Source of the DNA: Paraburkholderia youngii
Lineage (GTDB): Bacteria; Pseudomonadota; Gammaproteobacteria; Burkholderiales; Burkholderiaceae
Direction: 5' to 3'
Length of the DNA stretch: 64,000 bases
Assembly (NCBI RefSeq): GCF_013366925.1
Contig: NZ_JAALDK010000002.1
Coordinates: 1,054,001-1,118,000 of the forward strand
Shown: piece by piece, positions 18,326 to 26,269 of the stretch
Layout of the letters: each line of letters opens with the position of its first letter
Numbering within the stretch: the first letter of the stretch is position 1
The notes under the pieces: model-generated
Told to the model about the DNA's origin: nothing
What the model saw: the letters and a program-made list of their open reading frames with translations, nothing else
Database searches by the model: none
Position numbers and translations under genes: made by a program

Positions 18326-19671
18326 TTTTGACGCACGCCCCACAGTTCAAGCTTGAGTTCCGGGAAGTGTCCGGCGACGTGCATGGCAAGCCCTCCGTGC
18401 CGTGCAATCTGCTCCCAGAACGGTCCGGTACGCGACAGTTCGAAATATATAAAGCCCGAGTTGAACGGAATCTGGCGCGGAGGAACCGGCAGCGCGGCTA
18501 TGGTCAGACCCGGCAGATGCGAACGGATCAATTCCGGCAAGCGCTGTGGATGGCTGATCTTCGTTTGGGCAAGAAACTGCTGCTGCAGCAATTCCGAAGG
18601 CATCTGCGCGCCCACCGCGAGCACGAGGCTCGAATAGCCTGCCAGTTCGTTCGGCAACATGGCGGCCGTGCGGATGCCGTGCGCCTGCTCCGTAAGCGCA
18701 ATCGGCTGCGCACCGCGAATCAACACCTGGTTCAACAGATAGTGAACCTCCTCGACGAGCGGCCTGATACTGCTGTAGAGCTGCGCGTGGTCATAGCCTG
18801 GAGCAGGCCGCGGACGACGCGTTTGTGGACGCACGAAGGTCGAAAGCTCGCCGGCAAAAAGCGCGAGCTCGCGATACAGGTTTACCGGCGCTGTCTCCTC
18901 GAGCTGGCAAATATGTTCGAGCAGCGGCTCATAGCGATTGAGCACCTGGAGCAGCAGATAGTCGGCCACTTCGGCCGCCGCGCCCGAACGGCCATCGGCA
19001 CCTGACAGACGAGCGGCGAGCGCGTCGGCGCGTAGTCGCGCGAGGCCGTGCAGCTGCATCGCCCATTCGCGCAGCAGTGGATTCGCGCCGTAGCCGGTCA
19101 CGGGCGGAATGTGGTCGGTGCTGTGCAGCGACACGGCGCCGTCCGCGTGCAGCGCCTTCACGCGCGTCAGCGCAACACCGATCCAGGACTGTGTCAGCTC
19201 TTTCTCTGGCAACAGCCGCAGGCGCAGATTCGACAGTTGGACGGGCTTCGGGCCCTGGCCGATCGCATTGCTGTCGCGCAGTTCCGTGTCGTACGCATGG
19301 TAACGGGCCAGCGATCCGCTCTGCTCGGTGAAGGCGGTTTCCTCGGTATTCGGCAGGCGAAGCGGGATCGCCAGGTAAATCACCTGCTCCTGATGTTCCG
19401 GTCCGATCGTCAGTGGGGGCGGAGGCTGCGTCAGACCCGGCACCTCGAACGGCGTGCCGTCCGGAAATACGCCGAGCCCGCTTTTGAATACCAGCTTGCC
19501 GAACGCGAGCGATTCCTGATCGATTTCATAACGGCTGAAGCCCCAGAAAAACGGGCTCAGCGGCGCACTGCGGCGATGCGCGAACGACTCGAAATATCGT
19601 TCCTGCTGCTGAAACAATTGCGGGCGCAGGAAAAGTCCCTCGCTCCAAACAACTTTGCTATACCAACTCAT
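18322..19671 (-). CDS. tssK: T6SS baseplate-membrane connector TssK
   Basis: The 449-residue protein begins with the strongly conserved TssK N-terminus VVWSEGLFLRPQLFQQQERYF. It continues with the FGKLVFKSGLGVFPDGTPFE block and ends with the C-terminal WEQIARHGGLAMHVAGHFP segment. TssK trimers link the TssFG wedge to the TssLM membrane complex in the cytoplasm. Length is typical for the family (about 440-450). It follows tssJ by 5 bases and overlaps tssL by 4, so the minus-strand genes are probably one operon. Confidence 0.96.
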   Translation of the reverse strand: MSWYSKVVWSEGLFLRPQLFQQQERYFESFAHRRSAPLSPFFWGFSRYEIDQESLAFGKLVFKSGLGVFPDGTPFEVPGLTQPPPPLTIGPEHQEQVIYLAIPLRLPNTEETAFTEQSGSLARYHAYDTELRDSNAIGQGPKPVQLSNLRLRLLPEKELTQSWIGVALTRVKALHADGAVSLHSTDHIPPVTGYGANPLLREWAMQLHGLARLRADALAARLSGADGRSGAAAEVADYLLLQVLNRYEPLLEHICQLEETAPVNLYRELALFAGELSTFVRPQTRRPRPAPGYDHAQLYSSIRPLVEEVHYLLNQVLIRGAQPIALTEQAHGIRTAAMLPNELAGYSSLVLAVGAQMPSELLQQQFLAQTKISHPQRLPELIRSHLPGLTIAALPVPPRQIPFNSGFIYFELSRTGPFWEQIARHGGLAMHVAGHFPELKLELWGVRQK

Positions 19672-19676
19672 TGATA

Positions 19677-20222
19677 TTAGTCTGACTTTGAAATCGAAAC
19701 AGTGCGCTGGTCAAGCTGGATCGTCAGCTTCTGTTCCTTGTCTGGAAGAGCCATCCTGTACCATGCGGCGTCGGGCGCGACTGGCAACCGGTACACCGCG
19801 CGCCAGACTGATTTCCCGAGATCCCGGTAGCCGGCCAGCACGCCAATTGCGGTAGTGGCGGCATTCGACTTGCGGACGATCTCGCGGGTGTCGCCGGGAC
19901 GCAGAATGAATTCGTCGACGATCAGCGCGTCGTCGCCAAGGATTTTTTTGTCGTCGCTTTGCAGCGTGAAAAAGTCGGCGGTTTGAAACGCGGTGGGTGA
20001 CTTCAGTTCGTAGATCCGCACGAGGATCGGCGCCGCCGTTCCCCACTCGTTCGGATTGACGTTCTCGTTTGCCGCGATCTGAAGCCGGAGGGTCGTTCGC
20101 TCCTTGATAACGGGAGCCGGCGCGCCAGCGCACCCGGACAGCCATGCGCTCACCCCGCTTAGGGCTAGCCAGCCCCCGATGCTCAGCCATATCGCGAAGC
20201 GAGAAAGAAAGTTCGAAACCAT
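19677..20222 (-). CDS. tssJ: T6SS outer-membrane lipoprotein TssJ
   Basis: The 181-residue protein has an N-terminal hydrophobic segment ending in a lipobox (WLSGCAG, Cys at about residue 30), consistent with lipidation and outer-membrane anchoring. The mature part shows the TssJ beta-sandwich pattern: LRLQIAANENVNPNEWGTAAPILVRIYELKSP near the start, DEFILRPGDTREI in the middle and a YRDLGKSVWRAVY strand. TssJ holds the periplasmic end of TssM. It lies between hcp and tssK; a strong stem-loop separates it from hcp. Confidence 0.95.
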   Translation of the reverse strand: MVSNFLSRFAIWLSIGGWLALSGVSAWLSGCAGAPAPVIKERTTLRLQIAANENVNPNEWGTAAPILVRIYELKSPTAFQTADFFTLQSDDKKILGDDALIVDEFILRPGDTREIVRKSNAATTAIGVLAGYRDLGKSVWRAVYRLPVAPDAAWYRMALPDKEQKLTIQLDQRTVSISKSD

Positions 20223-20263
20223 CTGACGGTATCAAGGAGGTCTCGCACGTAGTCCTGAATGAA

Positions 20264-20295
20264 CCAGGATGCCTGCATCCAGCCCGGCATCCTGG
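20264..20295 (-). terminator. stem-loop between hcp and tssJ (possible attenuator or mRNA stabiliser)
   Basis: A perfect 10-bp inverted repeat, CCAGGATGCC at 20264-20273 and GGCATCCTGG at 20286-20295, encloses a 12-base loop. It lies 68 bases downstream of the hcp stop and 41 bases before the tssJ start. There is no run of U after it, so it is not a classical intrinsic terminator. Hcp is made in far greater amounts than TssJ, so a structure here that limits read-through or protects hcp mRNA would make sense; this is inference. Confidence 0.5.
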
Positions 20296-20363
20296 CTAAC
20301 AGTCTTGACACTGTCCACCGGACAAAAGAGTGGTGGTGTCAGGATTCAGGAATCTGTGCGACT

Positions 20364-20846
20364 TTAGGCTTTGTTCTTCTTGATATCGAAGGTCGCCGTG
20401 ATCGCACCGCCGCTGCCGCCTTGCGCGTTCTGCACCACATATTCCTGCTTCAGGCGAGCAAAGGACAGACTCACCGTTTCGCGGGGACGTGATTCGCTGT
20501 CGCTGACGCCGGAGGGATGCACCGAGGTAACCAGCACGTCGCTCATCGTGAATTTGATGTATTCGAGCGGATTGCCGCCGGCTTTACGCACGACCAGCTT
20601 CGCTTCATCGATGTGCTTACCGGTCAGGCAGTATTGCGTCAGATTGGGCGTTGCACGATCGATGAAATGCTCGAACGTGAAGTCTTCGACCGTTGCCCGG
20701 CCGGCGCCACCGCCGGAACCAACGTGCATATTCGATTGCTGCGTAACGCCCCACCCCCAGCTCAGAACGTCGATTTCATCCTTGTGGTTAGCGTCTGCCG
20801 ACTCACCATCAATCCCGTTAATCTTGAGAAAGATGTCTTGCGCCAT
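20364..20846 (-). CDS. hcp: T6SS tube protein Hcp (TssD)
   Basis: This 160-residue Hcp begins MAQDIFLKINGIDGES and carries WGWGVTQ, FTFEHFIDRATPNL and the C-terminal ITATFDIKKNKA. Hcp hexamers stack into the inner tube that is expelled by the T6SS. An AAGGAG ribosome site lies just before the ATG. The gene stands alone between tssC and tssJ, with about 108 bases upstream and 141 downstream including a stem-loop, suggesting its own control of expression level. A Gly-rich insert (GSGGGAG, about residue 43) is within the surface loop region. Confidence 0.97.
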   Translation of the reverse strand: MAQDIFLKINGIDGESADANHKDEIDVLSWGWGVTQQSNMHVGSGGGAGRATVEDFTFEHFIDRATPNLTQYCLTGKHIDEAKLVVRKAGGNPLEYIKFTMSDVLVTSVHPSGVSDSESRPRETVSLSFARLKQEYVVQNAQGGSGGAITATFDIKKNKA

Positions 20847-20954
20847 AAAAGTACTCCTTGGTACACGTTAGTTTTGAGTTGCTCAATGAAAGCCAGGCAT
20901 ATTTAGTGAGCGCCTGTCCGTCGCTCAATCACCGCATAAGCGGTAGACGCAGGA

Positions 20955-22460
20955 TCAGGCGGCTTCCTTCACGAGCGGCAGCTTCGCGACGAGACGCAAA
21001 GAAACCGTCAGACCTTCGAGCTGGAAATGGGGGCGCAGGAAGAATTTCGCCTGGTAATATCCAGGATTTCCCTCGACGTCCTCGACGACCACTTCGGCCG
21101 CCGCCAGCGGTCGACGTGCCTTGGTTTCCTGCGACGAATTCGCGGGATCGGCGTCGACGTAGTTCATGACCCATTCATTGAGCCACTGCTGCATTTCGTC
21201 GCGCTCCTTGAATGCGCCGATCTTGTCGCGCACGATGCACTTCAGGTAATGCGCAAAGCGCGAGCATGCAAACAGATACGGAAGACGCGCCGATAGATTC
21301 GCGTTAGCAGTTGCGTCCGGATCGTGGTACTCGACCGGTTTCTGCAACGATTGCGCACCGATGAACGCCGCGTAATCAGTGTTCTTGCGGTGGATGAGCG
21401 GTATGAAGCCACTCTTGGACAATTCCGCTTCGCGGCGGTCGGAGATCGCGATTTCCGTCGGGCACTTCATGTCGATCCCGCCGTCATCCGTCGGGAACGT
21501 GTGACACGGTAGGTTTTCAACCACACCGCCGCTTTCCACGCCGCGAATCAGCGTGCACCAGCCGTAGTTCTTGAACGAACGGTTGATGTTCACCGCCATT
21601 GCGTAGGCCGCGTTCGACCATACATAGCGTTGATGATCCGCGCCGTCGGTCGCCTCTTCGAAATTGAATTCGTCGACCGGATTAGTCTTGACGCCATACG
21701 GCAGACGCGCAAGAAAACGCGGCATTGCAAGGCCGATGTAACGCGCGTCTTCGGAACTGCGCAGCGAGTTCCAAGGCGCGTACTCGAGGTTTTGCGTAAA
21801 GATCTTCGTCAGGTCGCGTGGGTTCGCGAGTTCCTGCCACGAGTCCATCTGCAGCACGGACGGCGCCGCGCCGCTAATGAACGGCGCATGCGATGCTGCC
21901 GCCACCTTTGCAATCGAGCCCAGCAGGTCGACATCGGCCGGTGTGTGATCGAAGTAGTAGTCAGCGACGAGACAGCCGTACGGCTCGCCACCCAACTGCC
22001 CGTACTCTTCCTCGTAGATTTGCTTGAAGAACGGACTCTGGTCCCACGCAATCCCTTTATAGCGCTTCATCGTGCGGCGCAGATCGTCCTTCGACACGTC
22101 CATGAAGCGTATCTTCAGTTTCTCATCCGTTTCCGTGTTCGCGACGAGGTGGTGAAGTCCACGCCATGCGCTTTCAAGACTCTGGAAATCTTCGTGATGA
22201 AGAATCAGGTTGATCTGTTCGGACAATTTGCGATCGATCTCCCCAATAATCGACTCTATGTTTTTGTAGGCGTCGTCCGACACTGTTGCCGATGTAAGCA
22301 GTGCTTGCTGAGCGAGCGTTCGGACAGCCCCCTCTACAGCCTCGCGCGCGCGCTGCGTTTTGGGCTTGAATTCGCGCGACAGGAGTGCATTGAAATCGGA
22401 TTGATTGGTCACGCTCGCCGTTGCCTTGGCGCGCGTATTCGCTTGAAGTTCGGCCATCAT
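20955..22460 (-). CDS. tssC: T6SS sheath large subunit TssC
   Basis: The 501-residue protein matches TssC (VipB). It has the LILHHEDFQSLESAWRGLHHL block, the FKQIYEEEYGQLGGEPYGCLVADYYF segment, FLARLPYG, and a C-terminus with NPGYYQAKFFLRPHFQLEGL. TssB and TssC form the contractile sheath that is later recycled by TssH. Two adjacent ATG codons (22460 and 22457) are possible; spacing to GGGGA favours 22457. The gene follows tssB by 43 bases. Confidence 0.97.
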   Translation of the reverse strand: MMAELQANTRAKATASVTNQSDFNALLSREFKPKTQRAREAVEGAVRTLAQQALLTSATVSDDAYKNIESIIGEIDRKLSEQINLILHHEDFQSLESAWRGLHHLVANTETDEKLKIRFMDVSKDDLRRTMKRYKGIAWDQSPFFKQIYEEEYGQLGGEPYGCLVADYYFDHTPADVDLLGSIAKVAAASHAPFISGAAPSVLQMDSWQELANPRDLTKIFTQNLEYAPWNSLRSSEDARYIGLAMPRFLARLPYGVKTNPVDEFNFEEATDGADHQRYVWSNAAYAMAVNINRSFKNYGWCTLIRGVESGGVVENLPCHTFPTDDGGIDMKCPTEIAISDRREAELSKSGFIPLIHRKNTDYAAFIGAQSLQKPVEYHDPDATANANLSARLPYLFACSRFAHYLKCIVRDKIGAFKERDEMQQWLNEWVMNYVDADPANSSQETKARRPLAAAEVVVEDVEGNPGYYQAKFFLRPHFQLEGLTVSLRLVAKLPLVKEAA

Positions 22461-22503
22461 TTCCCCATTGTTTCAGGCTGTGCTTTCGTGCGGAAAGCAA
22501 AGA

Positions 22504-23037
22504 TCATTCGTCGGTCACCGGCTCGCCGGTGGTTGCCGCTTCCGGTTTCGGCGCCTTGGCAAGCGCTTCGAGCAATGCAGGGTCTCTCAACACTTTGCTG
22601 ACCAGGTTTTCCGCGCCACTCTTGCCATCCATATACGTTTGCAGATTGGCGAGTTGCGTACGCGCCTCCAGCAGTTGCGCGAGCGCGTTAACCTTCTTCG
22701 CGACGGCTGCGGGCGAGAAATCGTCCATGCTTTCGAACGTGATATCGACCATCAGCTGACCTTCGCTCGTCAGCGTGTTGGGCACCGCGAACGCGACACG
22801 CGGTTTCATGGCCTTCATTCGCTCGTCGAAGTTCTCGATGTCGATATTGAAGAACTTGCGATCGCCGACGGCGGGCAACGGTTCGAGCGGCTTGCCCGAC
22901 AAGTCGGCGAGGACGCCCATCACGAACGGGAGCTCGACTCTCTTATCGGAACCGTAAATTTCGACGTCGTATTCGATCTGGACGCGAGGAGCACGATTAC
23001 GTGCGATGAATTTTTGAGAACTGGTAGAAGCCGACAT
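22504..23037 (-). CDS. tssB: T6SS sheath small subunit TssB
   Basis: The 177-residue protein has the TssB (VipA) signature RVQIEYDVEIYG near residue 20 and LPFVMGVLADLSG near residue 40. It continues with the central FTNID-like block NIDIENFDERM and helical C-terminus with LLEARTQLANLQTYMDGKSGAENLV. The acidic C-terminal extension (about 20 residues) is disordered. tssB is the first gene of the core minus-strand operon; 209 bases of AT-richer DNA upstream probably hold its promoter. Confidence 0.96.
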   Translation of the reverse strand: MSASTSSQKFIARNRAPRVQIEYDVEIYGSDKRVELPFVMGVLADLSGKPLEPLPAVGDRKFFNIDIENFDERMKAMKPRVAFAVPNTLTSEGQLMVDITFESMDDFSPAAVAKKVNALAQLLEARTQLANLQTYMDGKSGAENLVSKVLRDPALLEALAKAPKPEAATTGEPVTDE

Positions 23038-23246
23038 AGTGCTCTGAGGTTATCGCTCAAATAAAATAAGAAGCGGTGGCACCGCTCGTTTTCACTTAGG
23101 AAATGCGCTATCCGGTGATGTTATGTCTCGAAGCAGCGTGACGATATGGGCGGTTGCCCAAAATTCGGTCTCGATTGCAAGAACAAATGAGGGGTTTGAC
23201 GTGCCACGAATGCTGCCACTTGGACGGATACCCGCGACGAGTACTT

Positions 23247-24926
23247 TTATTGGGCGCCTGAATCGGGAATAAGGGTAATTTCGGCACGACGATTCTTCTC
23301 GCGGTCCTGAGTATTTTCATTGCTGGCAATCGGCCGCGTGTCGCCATATCCCTGAATGGCGAAACGTGTCACGGGCAAGGAAGCAGTGTTGACGAACCAA
23401 TCGCGGATGGCCTGTGCCCGTGCCTCGGACAGCTTCTGATTCGCGACGCTGGAACCCATGTTGTCCGTGTGACCCGCGATCAGGATCCGCTTGTCGGGAT
23501 TGGCGCGAATCAGATCGAGAACGCCTTTGAGTCTCGGCTCTGCACCTGGCTTCAGCGTCGTCTTGCCGCTGTCGAACAACAGGAAATTGTCGATCGTCAC
23601 AGCGTACGGCGGCGAATGCGCGGGAATCGATGGTGAATGCGATGTGGCGGTCACGCGTTCAAGCGCGACTTGCAACCGCTTGCCCCGATACAGTCCCCAG
23701 CCGAGTCCCGTCGGCACACCGTTGCTCGCATAGCGAGCCAGCTCGGCGGAATGCCTGCGCAACGATTCGAATCGCTCACGCTTCGCGTCGGCACGGGCTG
23801 TGGGTATATGCGTGTACACCTCGAGGTCGTCCGCGACTCGCGCGACCAATCTGCTGTTCGACCATGCTGACACACCAACCGATACCATCAGGACGACGGC
23901 CGACGCAGCCACTGCGTGCAGCATTGCGGAGTACGGTCGGCCCCGCTCGCTCTTCGAGAACCGGACGCTCTCGTTCCGCACAATGGTCCTGAGTAAGGGT
24001 AGAGACAGCGGCTGCGGCTGCGCCTTCGGCGTCATCAGCGGCGGCCGCAGCGTGGTTTTTCCGGTTAGCCATCGCGACCAGGCGCCGGGACGCATCGGTG
24101 GGTGTCCGATATCGGCCAACAGCAAGCCACGCAGCGAGAGCGGCGCGGTGTTCGCGAGCGACGAAAGTATCGACAACAGCGCCGCATCTTCTAGCCAGTC
24201 GAACACTGCGTGTCCCAAGCCGGCACGCGAGGCACGTTGCGGCCGTGCGACCGCGAGCCATGCCTGGTCCAGCTGTTGCCTGAGTGCTTGCGCATGTTGC
24301 CAAGCGGTTGCGGTCGCGAGTGGCGTTGTCGACAAACTGCTTGCATCGCCGAACCAGACCGGTTCCACTGCGCGGTCGCGATTCGCGCCGAGATAAGCGT
24401 AGATCGCGAGATAGCAAGGTAATACGAACGCCCGGGGAGCGGTGCTTGCGGCGATTTCATGCTTCCAGCGGGTAAATTCGCGGCGAATCACCGCGTCGTC
24501 GCACTCAGCGTCGGGAACAACGGGCATCAACACAGCATCCGGCGGACGTTGATACGACTCCATCACCGTGTCCAACACGCTGGACAGCGCCCCGGGGGAC
24601 GTGACATGAAACCACACGGCATCAACGCTTCGGCGCAGCGTGGCTGCTTGGCCATCGCGCGCAAACAACGCACCGGCATGTGGCCCGGCGACAAGAACGA
24701 TCGATAACTCGCGCATGTTCCCGGTCTGAACGTGCTGGTCCTCGTGGGTCGGCTTCGATCGCCCGCAAGTTGGCAATACCGCCGTGCCCACCGCCGTCAG
24801 CAGAACAAGGCTAAGCACAACGGGCCACGACGGTTGAAGGGCAAGCGGCAAACACAGCCAGATCAGGCCGGCAACGGAGACAGCGACCCAGATCAGCGCC
24901 GCTCGGTAGCTGTTTGCGGAAATCAT
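23247..24926 (-). CDS. P-loop-less TssM-like protein with C-terminal OmpA domain
   Basis: This 559-residue protein has two N-terminal membrane spans (about residues 8-52). It then shows a TssM-like layout in degraded form: IVLVAGPHAG occupies the P-loop position without the GKT residues, PPDAVLMPVVPDAE and AFVLPCYLAIYAYLG sit where TssM has its regulatory strands, and LRGLLLADIGHPP parallels the LRGVYFTS block. A third span near residues 345-365 precedes an OmpA domain (about 445-555) with ILIAGHTDNMGSS and KNRRAEITLIP. It overlaps the second DotU gene by 4 bases. The likely role is an alternative or accessory T6SS membrane anchor; not assigned to a named family. Confidence 0.8.
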   Translation of the reverse strand: MISANSYRAALIWVAVSVAGLIWLCLPLALQPSWPVVLSLVLLTAVGTAVLPTCGRSKPTHEDQHVQTGNMRELSIVLVAGPHAGALFARDGQAATLRRSVDAVWFHVTSPGALSSVLDTVMESYQRPPDAVLMPVVPDAECDDAVIRREFTRWKHEIAASTAPRAFVLPCYLAIYAYLGANRDRAVEPVWFGDASSLSTTPLATATAWQHAQALRQQLDQAWLAVARPQRASRAGLGHAVFDWLEDAALLSILSSLANTAPLSLRGLLLADIGHPPMRPGAWSRWLTGKTTLRPPLMTPKAQPQPLSLPLLRTIVRNESVRFSKSERGRPYSAMLHAVAASAVVLMVSVGVSAWSNSRLVARVADDLEVYTHIPTARADAKRERFESLRRHSAELARYASNGVPTGLGWGLYRGKRLQVALERVTATSHSPSIPAHSPPYAVTIDNFLLFDSGKTTLKPGAEPRLKGVLDLIRANPDKRILIAGHTDNMGSSVANQKLSEARAQAIRDWFVNTASLPVTRFAIQGYGDTRPIASNENTQDREKNRRAEITLIPDSGAQ

Positions 24927-25612
24927 TGCGTACTCTGCGGGGACGATGATTCAGGTAGATCACTTATCGCAACGTCCAGGCTAACGTCCAGCGCCGTCCA
25001 TAGTGACGCGACGGCAATCGCGCCAGCAATGAGCACGCCGGCGGTCCTGCGCGAAAGTGCGATGCGTGATATGTCCGCCGGCCGAATCGAATTGGACGGT
25101 GTCATGGCGGTTTTCGGTGCGTCGGGTGTGGACAACGCCGCCGTATCACATCTATGCCAGTTCAACTCCAATCTCGCACGCTCCAGATATGCGTTCGCGT
25201 CTCTGCGTCCGCCGTCGAAGCCCAGCCCCAGCAACATGCTGTAGAACTCGAGTCCGGCGAGATCTCGGCCGCCGCCATCCACCACCGTTCCGATCCGTTC
25301 CCAAACCAATGCAGTGCCATCGCGCACGCCATGAAAACGCCTCTGCAACGGGTCACGCAACCATTCTTCGTGCTGGTTGGAAGGCAATGCATGCAGCGTC
25401 AGCTCATCCAGCAGAACGCACTGTGCGAGGCTGACTTCCTGGATATCCGTTGGCGGAAAGTTTCGATCCTGCATTTGCTGCTGTAGCGTTTCGATCAACG
25501 TGCTACAACGCGCGCGCCAAAAAGGAACAGCCGGCATTTGCGCGCCGTCGGACAGCAGTGCCGCATGCAAGGCTGTCGCTCGCATCAGCGCGACCGTTGA
25601 ATCAAACATCAT
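24923..25612 (-). CDS. second DotU/TssL-family membrane protein
   Basis: This 229-residue protein carries the DotU pattern: SLAQCVLLDELTLHAL in place of the usual YALCALLDE block, then WLRDPLQRRFHG and EFYSMLLGLGFDGGRRD. A single C-terminal membrane span (about residues 190-210) anchors it in the inner membrane. Unlike the TssL at 17-18.3 kb, it has no OmpA domain of its own; the next gene, overlapping by ATGA, encodes the OmpA module. It lies 25 bases downstream of the minor pilin gene and upstream of tssB, at the junction of the fimbrial and T6SS clusters. It probably pairs with the TssM-like protein. Confidence 0.82.
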   Translation of the reverse strand: MMFDSTVALMRATALHAALLSDGAQMPAVPFWRARCSTLIETLQQQMQDRNFPPTDIQEVSLAQCVLLDELTLHALPSNQHEEWLRDPLQRRFHGVRDGTALVWERIGTVVDGGGRDLAGLEFYSMLLGLGFDGGRRDANAYLERARLELNWHRCDTAALSTPDAPKTAMTPSNSIRPADISRIALSRRTAGVLIAGAIAVASLWTALDVSLDVAISDLPESSSPQSTQ

Positions 25613-25636
25613 ATAAACGTATGCGCGCCGGCACCC

Positions 25637-26197
25637 TCAGGGCATTTCGACGACATAGGTGACGAATGTACTCACAGTGCCAGCCGTGGCTCGACCCGTT
25701 GCGTAGTAGCTGGCAATGAAATCCACCGGCGTCGGATCGGTGGACGTGATCGGAATGACCTTCATCGTGGATCGGTCGCCGACCTTGATCCGCGATCCGT
25801 CCGCATTCGCCAGCATGACCTGTACATTCTTTGCCGATGTCGTGCCGCCCGCGTTTTGCAGGTCCAAATTTCCCGTATTGGGATCGGTCGACGAACCGCT
25901 CTCGAAATACACGCGCGCACCCGTCTCGCCGCTTGGGCATCGGATCGTGATGGTGAAGACCTTTGAGCCATCCGCCACTCCGGCTCTCGGCAGCGATTGC
26001 GTCGAAAGCCTCGGCAATGTGACCGTCATGTCGGGCGAACTGACCAGCGAACACGTCGTCGCGTTGTAGGTGCCACTAAAGTTGAGCGTGACCGAGGGCG
26101 ATCCTTGCGCATATACGCAAACTGATCCCAACAGCGCACTCGCGATCAACCCGGCAGTTGGTCCGGCAATTCGAAAGTATCTGCAAATATTTTTCAT
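25637..26197 (-). CDS. type 1 fimbrial minor subunit (pilin)
   Basis: The 186-residue secreted pilin begins at ATG 26197, directly behind a GGAGGT ribosome site; the longer upstream frame is not needed. A signal peptide ends near VYAQGS. The mature protein has the pilin Cys pair (ATCSL and IRCPS), the LPRLSTQSLPRAGVADGSKVF strand that parallels the broken major pilin at 30 kb, and a C-terminal TYVVEMP beta-zipper strand. It is the last gene of the fimbrial operon, after the usher. Confidence 0.88.
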   Translation of the reverse strand: MKNICRYFRIAGPTAGLIASALLGSVCVYAQGSPSVTLNFSGTYNATTCSLVSSPDMTVTLPRLSTQSLPRAGVADGSKVFTITIRCPSGETGARVYFESGSSTDPNTGNLDLQNAGGTTSAKNVQVMLANADGSRIKVGDRSTMKVIPITSTDPTPVDFIASYYATGRATAGTVSTFVTYVVEMP

Positions 26198-26269
26198 TTT
26201 CTGACCTCCACTGTCGGCGGAATCATCTGAGCCGCAGCGCTGGCGCTGACCGGGCATCGGCCTTCGCCT

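Noticed and set aside
23108..23347. 79-codon minus-strand frame upstream of tssB region
   Set aside because: It overlaps the end of the OmpA-domain gene in another frame, with no ribosome site or motif.
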